A stretch of 64,000 bases of DNA from Kazachstania africana CBS 2517 (lineage: Eukaryota; Ascomycota; Saccharomycetes; Saccharomycetales; Saccharomycetaceae). Where the stretch lies: contig NC_018947.1 in assembly GCF_000304475.1 (NCBI RefSeq), positions 634,453 through 698,452 of the forward strand, given 5' to 3'. A program made the position numbers and the translations under genes. Below are positions 56,584-64,000 of the stretch, in pieces. The notes beneath the pieces were generated by a model that was given only the letters and a program-made list of their open reading frames with translations, was not told the DNA's origin and searched no databases. Position 1 is the stretch's first letter; every line of letters starts with the position of its first letter.

Positions 56584-57930
56584 ATGCCACCAAAACAAGA
56601 CTGGGAAAAGTATAAGACTCCAATTGACGAGGAATCCAGTAAGGAGAAGAAGGAGGAGCAAATTGCGCCTTTGACAGAAGGTGATATTCAAGTTCTGAAG
56701 ACCTATGGTGCTGCTCCTTATGCAGACAAGTTGAAGGTTACAGAGGAGGATTTGAAGAAGATAGAAGCTAGAATCAAGGAGAAAGCAGGCGTTAAAGAGA
56801 GTGATACAGGTTTAGCGCCCTCACATATGTGGGATGTCATGGGTGATAGACAGAGACTGAGTGAAGAACATCCTTTGCAGGTTGCACGTTGTACGAAGAT
56901 TATTAAAAGCAGTTCTGAAGAAGGAGCCGAGGGAAATGAAGACGAAGATGATGCCAAATACGTTATCAACCTGAAGCAGATAGCCAAGTTCGTTGTGGGG
57001 CTTGGTGAACGTGTTTCACCAACTGATATCGAAGAAGGTATGAGAGTTGGTGTTGACAGATCTAAATACCACATTGAATTGCCACTTCCACCAAGAATTG
57101 ATCCGACTGTGACTATGATGACTGTGGAAGAGAAACCAGACGTCACTTACAGTGACGTTGGTGGTTGTAAAGAACAGATTGAAAAGTTAAGGGAAGTTGT
57201 TGAATTACCATTGTTGTCTCCGGAAAGATTTGCTACACTAGGTATTGATCCACCAAAGGGTATACTGTTGTATGGTCCTCCAGGTACCGGTAAGACATTA
57301 TGTGCTCGTGCTGTTGCAAACAGAACAGACGCAACTTTTATCAGAGTCATTGGTTCCGAACTAGTACAGAAATACGTGGGTGAGGGTGCACGTATGGTCA
57401 GAGAACTGTTTGAAATGGCACGTACGAAGAAGGCATGTATTATTTTCTTTGATGAAATTGATGCCATTGGTGGTGCAAGATTTGATGATGGTGCTGGTGG
57501 TGATAACGAAGTGCAAAGAACGATGTTGGAATTAATCACACAATTAGACGGTTTCGACCCTCGTGGTAACATCAAAGTTATGTTCGCAACAAATAGACCA
57601 AATACATTAGATCCTGCATTATTAAGGCCTGGTAGAATCGATCGTAAAGTTGAATTCTCTCTTCCGGACCTTGAAGGTAGAGCAAACATTTTCCGTATTC
57701 ACTCTAAAGCTATGAGTGTAGAACGTAATATCAGATGGGAATTGATATCAAGACTTTGTCCAAACTCTACCGGTGCCGAATTAAGATCTGTCTGCACAGA
57801 AGCTGGTATGTTCGCCATCAGAGCAAGAAGAAAAGTTGCTACCGAAAAGGATTTCCTCAAAGCCGTCGACAAAGTTATCAATGGTTACAAGAAGTTCAGT
57901 TCCACATCTCGTTACATGCAATATAACTGA
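56584..57930 (+). CDS. RPT1: 26S proteasome regulatory ATPase Rpt1
   Basis: One of the six AAA+ ATPases at the base of the 19S regulatory particle, which unfolds substrates and feeds them into the 20S core. The 448-residue protein (467 in S. cerevisiae) begins [17 protein letters not shown]. It has a short coiled coil (about 50-70), an OB domain with [21 protein letters not shown], then the AAA domain: Walker A GPPGTGKT (231-238), Walker B FFDEID (288-293), sensor ATNRPN and the second region of homology [10 protein letters not shown]. The acidic loop near 110-124 is shorter than in S. cerevisiae. The C-terminus is [15 protein letters not shown] element is in the promoter. Confidence 0.98.
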   Translation: MPPKQDWEKYKTPIDEESSKEKKEEQIAPLTEGDIQVLKTYGAAPYADKLKVTEEDLKKIEARIKEKAGVKESDTGLAPSHMWDVMGDRQRLSEEHPLQVARCTKIIKSSSEEGAEGNEDEDDAKYVINLKQIAKFVVGLGERVSPTDIEEGMRVGVDRSKYHIELPLPPRIDPTVTMMTVEEKPDVTYSDVGGCKEQIEKLREVVELPLLSPERFATLGIDPPKGILLYGPPGTGKTLCARAVANRTDATFIRVIGSELVQKYVGEGARMVRELFEMARTKKACIIFFDEIDAIGGARFDDGAGGDNEVQRTMLELITQLDGFDPRGNIKVMFATNRPNTLDPALLRPGRIDRKVEFSLPDLEGRANIFRIHSKAMSVERNIRWELISRLCPNSTGAELRSVCTEAGMFAIRARRKVATEKDFLKAVDKVINGYKKFSSTSRYMQYN

Positions 57931-58144
57931 TCATTCTGTATGTTATATAACTGCCATTAAATTTGTATATATAAAGTATTCTAATGTCTCATCATATGAA
58001 ATTTCTCCGAAGTCCTCAATAAAAATCAATCATAATTACATCCTTTGTTATACCTCCATCAGGATAGAAAACGCACCGTATTTTGCTAATTGTGGCTAAT
58101 AGTGGATCTACAAGCGGTGGTAGTGATATTTGCATAGGTTTGGT

Positions 58145-60655
58145 ATGTCGAAGTTCATGCAATTTTTCGCTATTCTAACGTTTTGTGTTCATACATTTGT
58201 GAATGCTAGACATATAAAAAATGAGTTTACTACTGTAATTGATATACTATCAGACAACGTGGAGTTTTCTACGTTCTTAAGAGTGGTACAGAGGAAGGGA
58301 TATGTTTCGTACCTGAACGATCTAGATGATTTTACGCTTATTGTTCCTTTCAATTCAGCATTTATTGATAATTTCGATATGTCCAAGTTTGATATCGAGA
58401 ACTATATCGTTTACAACCGGACTCTGTATACGAAGGATTTTGATAAACAGACGCTAGTGATTTCTGAAAGTGTCAAGTATCCTTTGGTATTCAGTGGTGG
58501 TGATGGTGATGGATCATTTGAGGTCAATACGATCCCCATAATTGAAAGTGATTTGGTACCCAATTTTCAAAATGCAGTCATACAGGGTATACCTGATCTC
58601 ATATTCAATCCACCCAGTATATATGATCTGTTAACCGTGATGGGAAGTAAATCAGAAACCTGTGACCATTTGGAACGCTTGTTAGGTCAGGTCAAACAGC
58701 TTGATTCTATGATTCAGAACGCAACGATATTGGTTCCTTCTGACAAAAATTTTGAAAACCAATTTAATGCAGTCGAGCTCGACTATTTACTCAATGCATT
58801 TCAGAGTTTTGATCAAGTGAATGAAGTAATTCAAGAAAGATGGAAAGACGATATAATAACACTTCTCAAGAATCTTGTTGTCGGTTCCATTATTGGTGGT
58901 ACCGTTGATATTGGAGTGAAAAACTTAAATAATGAGGTTTTACTCATGGAAAGTAATGAATTGGGTTCAAAGCTTACAGTCAATTCTACGTCTTTATCCA
59001 CAGACCCTAACAGAATTTATGATACTGGTATTGCTCATCTCTTCCGGGATCTTGATGTTTTGAACCATGGCCTATCATTTGATGCTGAGAAATATCTTCT
59101 TGGATTAAATTCGTCAGTATTCGTTGATGAAATCTATATTAGAAAGCTGGAAAACTTGATTCAAGATAACAGGCAAAATTTAACTATTTTCGTATCAAAA
59201 TCTTCACAAAGTGATTCTAACGGGTTTGCAAGATCAACTTTACTTTACCATTTTGTAGAAGAGCAAATATGGTTGGAATCTGAGTTTCCAGGTGTCTATG
59301 ACGAGCATAGCTCTACCAAACTATTCTCTTCAGCATTTTGTTCTTCCAATAAAAGGTTAGGTGGGAACTGTCAAAGGTTAAAAATAACCAAATCTAAAAA
59401 TGGCTACGAAATTAATGGAGGACAGAAAATTCTTCATTCAACACCTTACCAGGTGGGTAATACACTAATTTATGTGATAAATGAGGCACTGACTCTACCA
59501 GGCGAATTACTACAATCAATCCCTAGATTTGACTCATGTTCCCAGTCTATTTTCTTTTTGAGGCAGTCAAGATTGCTAGATCTGGAAAGTAATCATAAGG
59601 GCTACACTGTCTTTTTACCTTGTTTCGATTCCTGGAACAAATTAGGTCTCAATCTCGAATATATTAGGGGTAATTCTAGTGCTGTAGAATTGATCATGAA
59701 AAATTATATTGTTGACGGCCTTATCTACACAAACGGTGGTAACGTCACCGTCGATACAAGAAATCTTTTGGGCGAATCATCAAGAGTCATAATGACTGAA
59801 AATAGAGAAGAAATGTCTTCCAACATCAGTTCATTAAAGAGTTCAATTCAATTGAAAAAGAATTATGACGTTATGTTCAATCAAGGTGTCATTCATCCTA
59901 TAGATACAGTGCCCGTACCAAAAGAATTAGATATTAGTCTAAAAGACCTCATTAATACCACAGGTACATATCCATTAATTGATCTTATCGAATCTTTCCC
60001 TAACTTATCAGGAATCCTGTCCAGAAACAATAGTACTGACTTTTCTATTTTGGTTCCAACCATGTCTTCTTTGGATGTAGAAGGCATCAATGCTGATTAT
60101 AAAAATCTAGCGAAGTTCCTTAAGTTACATATAATAATGGGTAATACCACGAAGCACTTATTAAGTTGCAATGAAGAGGATGAAATTCTTACAATTCTAG
60201 GCCAAAAGCTGAAGTGCAAAAATTTACAAAGTAGTGGACAGTTCTTACAGTTTGAGAATAATGAGGAAAATCAAGTTAGGATTTTAAATAAGGGTTGTTC
60301 TACTGAAAAGGAAAATTCATGCATTTTTTTAATTGATAGACCACTCTCAGTTGACTGGCTAGAAAAGGAGCATTATCACTTTACTTTGCCCATTGTTGCT
60401 ATTGGGCTTGGTATAGTACTCGGTGTCATGTTTATAGTATCCTTACTTGGCTGTCTTCTTGTAGTGAGAGTCGGAAAAGAAGATAGGCCTAGTGATGATG
60501 AAAGTTTCAGTAATGATGAAGCTGGAAATGTCACTCAACCTCTATTGCCGCCACAGAGGGTGGAGGCAGCCCCATCAGAAGAAAATACGCCTATTGACCA
60601 GGGTTACTCTTCGAATTCGGTCTCGAAGCCAATAAATGTCTCGAGGAGACCGTGA
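58145..60655 (+). CDS. Fasciclin-domain vacuolar membrane protein, YLR001C-like
   Basis: A single-pass membrane protein of 836 residues from the ATG at 58145; an ATG four codons later (58157) is an alternative. The signal peptide (MQFFAILTFCVHTFVNA) is followed by a long lumenal part with fasciclin-like (FAS1) modules, seen in repeated signatures such as FTLIVPFNSAF, ATILVPSDKNFEN, FSILVPTMSSLD and HPIDTVPVP. Many N-glycosylation sites occur. A transmembrane helix (PIVAIGLGIVLGVMFIVSLLGCLLVV) lies near 756-781, and a polar cytosolic tail of about 50 residues ends RRP. It matches YLR001C of S. cerevisiae (861 aa; vacuolar, function unknown). It converges with DNM1 exactly as YLR001C and YLL001W do around CEN12. 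Confidence 0.87.
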   Translation: MSKFMQFFAILTFCVHTFVNARHIKNEFTTVIDILSDNVEFSTFLRVVQRKGYVSYLNDLDDFTLIVPFNSAFIDNFDMSKFDIENYIVYNRTLYTKDFDKQTLVISESVKYPLVFSGGDGDGSFEVNTIPIIESDLVPNFQNAVIQGIPDLIFNPPSIYDLLTVMGSKSETCDHLERLLGQVKQLDSMIQNATILVPSDKNFENQFNAVELDYLLNAFQSFDQVNEVIQERWKDDIITLLKNLVVGSIIGGTVDIGVKNLNNEVLLMESNELGSKLTVNSTSLSTDPNRIYDTGIAHLFRDLDVLNHGLSFDAEKYLLGLNSSVFVDEIYIRKLENLIQDNRQNLTIFVSKSSQSDSNGFARSTLLYHFVEEQIWLESEFPGVYDEHSSTKLFSSAFCSSNKRLGGNCQRLKITKSKNGYEINGGQKILHSTPYQVGNTLIYVINEALTLPGELLQSIPRFDSCSQSIFFLRQSRLLDLESNHKGYTVFLPCFDSWNKLGLNLEYIRGNSSAVELIMKNYIVDGLIYTNGGNVTVDTRNLLGESSRVIMTENREEMSSNISSLKSSIQLKKNYDVMFNQGVIHPIDTVPVPKELDISLKDLINTTGTYPLIDLIESFPNLSGILSRNNSTDFSILVPTMSSLDVEGINADYKNLAKFLKLHIIMGNTTKHLLSCNEEDEILTILGQKLKCKNLQSSGQFLQFENNEENQVRILNKGCSTEKENSCIFLIDRPLSVDWLEKEHYHFTLPIVAIGLGIVLGVMFIVSLLGCLLVVRVGKEDRPSDDESFSNDEAGNVTQPLLPPQRVEAAPSEENTPIDQGYSSNSVSKPINVSRRP

Positions 60656-60770
60656 TTTTTATATATTCTTTAAACATCGAGTGTAAATAACATTTATATA
60701 ACATTTGAATTTAAATACAGGTGATAGTAGCGGAAATAGTAAATAATTTTTATATACAGCGATTGGGATA
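60656..60770. other. DNM1/YLR001C gap, the ancestral centromere site
   Basis: Only 115 bp, AT-rich. In S. cerevisiae CEN12 lies between these same two convergent genes. No CDEI (RTCACRTG) and no full CDEIII is present; the minus strand has ATTTCCG (in 60731-60737) but not the following AA, and there is no room for an 80-bp AT-rich element in the right orientation outside DNM1. It reads as an ordinary convergent terminator region. Confidence 0.6.
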
Positions 60771-63116
60771 TTATAGAATGTTATTAATAATTGAAGATGC
60801 TTTCTTGTAGGTATTTAGAAGTTGTTCGCAATTAAAACGTTCCTGAACTAATGTATCATCTTCTTTCAGTAATTCATTCATCATCGATTCTTTGTATAGT
60901 TCTTTAACCAGTCTATTTTGAACATTTTCCTTGCAGAAATTTACAAGCAGACACATAATAGCCTTTGGAACCTGATCTTCAATCATTTCTCGGACGATAC
61001 CAAAATAGGATACTATTAATCTTTTAATTAATTCGCATTCTAGCTCCTCTCGTTCACTCAAAGTTACATCAGGTTCCATAATCGTATCATTTTGCACAAC
61101 ATTAGGTGCACTGAAATCATTCATAATAGAACTATCGATATTCTTATATTCAGGAATCTTCGAATTTGTTGCATTATTCAAAAGACGATCTCTATCTTGA
61201 CCAAAAAAATAGTTCAAAAAGGATTCTTTTTCAGTGTTGTGGATATTGTTACCATTCAGATCGAGATTACTTGTTGACTTTGAGAGAGCTTCATCAATCA
61301 TTATATTTAGATTGTTGCCGCCATTGGGTATATCATTTTTGGTGAGCGGTATAGAGCTAACACTTATCGAGTCCGCATTTTTGTAATTCTGTGAAATATC
61401 ATTCAATGCCATCGGCTTCTTCATTGATTCATTCTTTTTCCTGTCTCTTTCATTTAAAATATCAGACATTACCTCAGTTGCGCCTAAGAATCTTGGATGG
61501 TTCGTATTTATGTAAGCGGTATGAATTGAGATCAGACTTTCAACATATGAATGTGTTGGCTCAAGTCTTTCACGTAACAGTTCACTAACCACATCAATCA
61601 GAATATTTTTTAAGTTAGGATATCTGGATAGCTCGTAAGAGCCAGATTTATTGCAAATTTTTATTAGTTCTTCAAAGACTAACTCGATACAATGTTGGGA
61701 AGGCTCTAGCAGTAGCTTAATTTGTGGTTTTACTAAAAGATCGAACGCCAATTCTGGTACAAATAAAGTTGCTCTAGGACCTGTACTATTTCTTATGGCG
61801 GTCCGTATGTCATTCTTCGATAAATTTGCGGTAGGATCAACAGACTTCAAAGTACGACCAAAAATATTGTTATAGATATAGTAAATTCTTGCACCTCCAC
61901 ATAATTCCTTTGTATTAATATTAGAGGATGTACCATCGATGGAAGCGATGAAATTGGTGGCGAAAGTATTGATTAGTTGCAACACAAGGCCGGATTTGTT
62001 CTCATATCCATCGAACATTGAAGGATCACCAAACGATAGCAGCCGTTTCTCCATTTGGTTTATCAAACTATTCAATCTGACTTTGATATCGGGCAATTTG
62101 TCCCTAATATGGTTCATCAAGGTCTTATTCAACAGTTTTGCTAAGTAACGAGTGCCACAGCGGCTTGCAATTCTCCTATACATTGGATGTCTTTTGAAGA
62201 AAGCATCTTCATTGTCTAATGCTTCTTTCACTGTTACATTTTCTTGGATATCTTGCTGCGAACGATTTACTACACCAATAAAACCTAATTTTAATGGATA
62301 AACTTTCCCCATCAATATATCAATTGCATTTGTTCCTGAATCCATTAAATCCAATTTTGTAAGAACACCAATCGTTCTTGCGCCATGAGGATCTACTTCC
62401 TTTGCTAATTTTAATGATTCTGAATTGGCTATATCAATATTAGCTGGAGAAACCGCAAGGATCAGGCAATTTGGGGTGGCAACATAATCTAATATCAGAT
62501 TGTTTATTTGCTTTTCGATATCATGAGGCTGTTCGCCTATTGGAACTTTCGTAATCCCTGGTAGATCGACCAAAGTCAGGTTCAACACGTAAGGAGAATA
62601 AATTTTGAGGCTTATTGGAATCTTGCTGATTCCTTTATTCTTACCAGCAATTCTAACAGTTTCTAATTCGATTTCCTTACGAATTTCTTGGAAATCATAA
62701 AATTTTTCATCAGGTTTATGTAAAAAGACGCCCCATTCTTCTGATCTGATTGTATTGTTCCTGTAATTTGGTCTGTTTTTAAGCTGAGATGTAAAATCCT
62801 CCTTGGGATCTACAAATTCATCACTATCATCGCTCCTGGACGAGTTACTCTTGGATAGAGGTGGTGTTATTGAAGGAGACCGCGATTCTGGGGACGTATT
62901 AATTAATTGCAAGATCAATGGTCTTCTCGTCACGATCCCATTACCTCTAGGAAGGAAATCTCGACCGACTAATGTCTCCAGTATAGATGATTTACCAGAC
63001 GATTGTGACCCTACTACGGCTAAAATGGGTAGATTCATTGTTTCTATCCCGGAAGCATACATGACATCCTGTAACTTGTTCACGGTGGGAATCAGATCTT
63101 CTAAACTAGCCATCAT
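60771..63116 (-). CDS. DNM1: Dynamin-related GTPase Dnm1 (mitochondrial and peroxisomal fission)
   Basis: A dynamin-family GTPase that forms spirals around mitochondria and peroxisomes, recruited by Fis1 with Mdv1 or Caf4. The product is 781 residues from the first ATG at 63116 (MMASLEDL), or 780 from the next one at 63113, which gives MASLEDLIPTVNKLQDVMY as in S. cerevisiae Dnm1. GTPase motifs: P-loop GSQSSGKS (about 35-42), DLPGITKVP and TKLD. The stalk follows, then a polar insert at about 585-680 with LNYFFGQDRDR, and the GTPase effector domain with EREELECELIKRLIVSYF up to the end SIINNIL. It is clearly Dnm1 rather than Vps1, by the start, insert and end sequences. Confidence 0.96.
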   Translation of the reverse strand: MMASLEDLIPTVNKLQDVMYASGIETMNLPILAVVGSQSSGKSSILETLVGRDFLPRGNGIVTRRPLILQLINTSPESRSPSITPPLSKSNSSRSDDSDEFVDPKEDFTSQLKNRPNYRNNTIRSEEWGVFLHKPDEKFYDFQEIRKEIELETVRIAGKNKGISKIPISLKIYSPYVLNLTLVDLPGITKVPIGEQPHDIEKQINNLILDYVATPNCLILAVSPANIDIANSESLKLAKEVDPHGARTIGVLTKLDLMDSGTNAIDILMGKVYPLKLGFIGVVNRSQQDIQENVTVKEALDNEDAFFKRHPMYRRIASRCGTRYLAKLLNKTLMNHIRDKLPDIKVRLNSLINQMEKRLLSFGDPSMFDGYENKSGLVLQLINTFATNFIASIDGTSSNINTKELCGGARIYYIYNNIFGRTLKSVDPTANLSKNDIRTAIRNSTGPRATLFVPELAFDLLVKPQIKLLLEPSQHCIELVFEELIKICNKSGSYELSRYPNLKNILIDVVSELLRERLEPTHSYVESLISIHTAYINTNHPRFLGATEVMSDILNERDRKKNESMKKPMALNDISQNYKNADSISVSSIPLTKNDIPNGGNNLNIMIDEALSKSTSNLDLNGNNIHNTEKESFLNYFFGQDRDRLLNNATNSKIPEYKNIDSSIMNDFSAPNVVQNDTIMEPDVTLSEREELECELIKRLIVSYFGIVREMIEDQVPKAIMCLLVNFCKENVQNRLVKELYKESMMNELLKEDDTLVQERFNCEQLLNTYKKASSIINNIL

Positions 63117-63758
63117 AAGAAACCTCAGCAGCACTGCACAAAACCTAGATAACTACAGTATATGAGTCGGGAAGGGTGGTAAAGCGACTAATCTGTAATG
63201 ATACCAGCGGTTCTACACTCTGCTTTATTCGAGAATTTTTTGCTCATCAATATCAATTTTGATTCGATTGCTATTTTCAATAGTGCGATGTCGCAACGTA
63301 AAACACTATGCAATAACACATATTAGGTAATATACCATATCGTATTGCAATCCTGTCAATGGGTTTGCCGAATGGAAGTGTACTTACACCGTCAAGAGCT
63401 GAGTGCGATCTGACAAGTATCCCTGTGGAAGGAATAATGGGCTTTTTCAGGTTTCTGAGGGCCTGCACGGCAGTTTTTGGACGACATGCACGTTAGATCC
63501 ATCTATATGACACGTCAAAGCACTATTAGATGGTGCCCAGTAGCTCTCAATGCATGAATCCCATGGAAGATGATGGTAATAATGTGCTATTGTCACGTGA
63601 CTTATGTTTTTTCCGGTTCTGGAAATAGGACTCCCAATAAGGAATTATTTCCCTGTTTAAGTAACTCGGCCCAAGGCAAGACATATCAAAAAGCAAAGAA
63701 AATCCAAGACGACTAGGATTAACTAATACATGATGAGCAATGGAATAAACCACTAAAA
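63117..63758. other. Divergent promoter region of DNM1 and the AVT gene
   Basis: A 642-bp gap with no supported gene; the open frames within lack ATG starts. It holds the palindromic E-box GTCACGTGAC and a CArG-type box near the AVT gene, described separately, and ATATTG/CAATAT-type short palindromes near 63245. Confidence 0.55.
63592..63642. promoter_or_regulatory. E-box and CArG box upstream of the AVT gene
   Basis: GTCACGTGAC (63592-63601), a perfect palindrome fitting Cbf1 or Pho4, and CCCAATAAGG (63633-63642), fitting the Mcm1 P-box, lie 117-167 bp before the ATG at 63759. The first was considered as CDEI of a centromere and rejected, because no AT-rich element or CDEIII follows. Confidence 0.4.
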
Positions 63759-64000
63759 ATGGGTGAAGATAATGAAAGAAAGCCTGTCAATGTGCATATC
63801 AACAATAATGAGTCGAATAGGTCTTTAAGTAGTAGAAGATCGAGTACATTAGCTTCTTTGAAGCTTCCTCTGGTTCCTTCATCCGAAAATGTCATGACAT
63901 TCGGTAGTCTTAGGAACAGTAATAGTAGTATGGACTTCAACAATCCTGATCCACAGATGGTTGGTGCTGTAGCGCGTCACTTGGTGAAAAATTCTAACGA
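63759..64000 (+). CDS. AVT3: Vacuolar amino-acid transporter, Avt3/Avt4 type (N-terminal part)
   Basis: Eighty codons from the ATG at 63759 stay open to the window end. This is a polar, S/N-rich cytosolic tail (NERKPVNVHINNNESNR, SSRRSSTLASLKLPLVP), and no membrane helix has been reached. The stretch NNPDPQMVGAVARHLVKNSN resembles the segment before the first helix in Avt3 and Avt4, which export amino acids from the vacuole. AVT3 (YKL146W) is next to RPT1 (YKL145W) in S. cerevisiae and RPT1 is nearby here, which supports the guess. The evidence is limited to this short segment. Confidence 0.55.
   Translation, partial: MGEDNERKPVNVHINNNESNRSLSSRRSSTLASLKLPLVPSSENVMTFGSLRNSNSSMDFNNPDPQMVGAVARHLVKNSN

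Noticed and set aside
60724..60750. CDEIII-like ATTTCCG on the minus strand between YLR001C and DNM1
   Set aside because: The essential CCGAA is incomplete, no CDEI is found at the right distance, and the place for CDEII would be DNM1 coding sequence.
60771..63116. Naming the dynamin gene VPS1
   Set aside because: The N-terminus MASLEDLIPTVNKLQ, the stalk insert and the C-terminus fit Dnm1. Vps1 starts and ends differently.
63592..63601. GTCACGTGAC as CDEI of a centromere beside DNM1
   Set aside because: No AT-rich element of about 80-160 bp and no CCGAA-containing CDEIII follow on either side. It is better read as a promoter E-box.

Overview
The window is nuclear DNA from a budding yeast of the family Saccharomycetaceae. 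Nearly every gene has a recognisable Saccharomyces cerevisiae counterpart, genes are closely packed on both strands, and the three introns found are of the yeast type (GTATGT ... TACTAAC ... YAG). By eye the base composition is AT-rich. Gene names are by recognition of the translated protein and conserved neighbours; no database search was run.

Layout. 0-7.3 kb: end of HDA1, an ARK1-type kinase gene with a broken frame, tRNA-Ile(AAT), a WD40 protein (YNL035C-like), BDP1 and GPI15. 7.4-34.1 kb: genes that in S. cerevisiae are divided between chromosome XIV (COG6, BOP3, YIP3, LAP2, YNL046W, ALG11, YNL050C, COG5) and chromosome IX (SGA1, XBP1, DPH1, PFK26, SEC24; SLM1/SLM2 on both), plus tRNA-Thr(AGT) and TAM41. 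This interleaving is that of the ancestral order before the whole-genome duplication. Several expected genes, including essential ones (SHQ1, MOB1), are missing from it, which suggests a post-duplication species that kept a different set of copies from S. cerevisiae. 34.3-41.3 kb: ribosome and folding genes RPC25, LTV1, MRP8, NOP9 and CCT8. 41.3-45.8 kb: an accessory island with a tandem duplication of an unrecognised secreted, probably GPI-anchored, cysteine-rich protein; one copy is cut short by a deletion. 45.8-58 kb: SDH1, GYP6, MHP1, NSP1, RPT1. 58-63.1 kb: YLR001C-like and DNM1 converge exactly as they do around CEN12 of S. cerevisiae, but the 115 bp between them holds no recognisable point centromere. 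63.8 kb to the end: start of an AVT3/AVT4-type transporter.

Functional groupings: COG5 and COG6 are both subunits of the Golgi COG tether, with SEC24, YIP3 and GYP6 also in vesicle traffic. BDP1 and RPC25 serve RNA polymerase III. LTV1 and NOP9 build the 40S subunit, and RPC25/LTV1 and NOP9 carry PAC/RRPE promoter elements typical of ribosome biogenesis. RPT1 carries a proteasome (PACE) element, and SEC24 unexpectedly has one too.

Quality: ARK1 (twice) and MHP1 (once) each appear to lack one base in a run of A, the usual sign of homopolymer undercalling in an assembly; real frameshifts cannot be excluded. A missing centromere at an ancestral site would suit Naumovozyma, but that assignment is only an inference.
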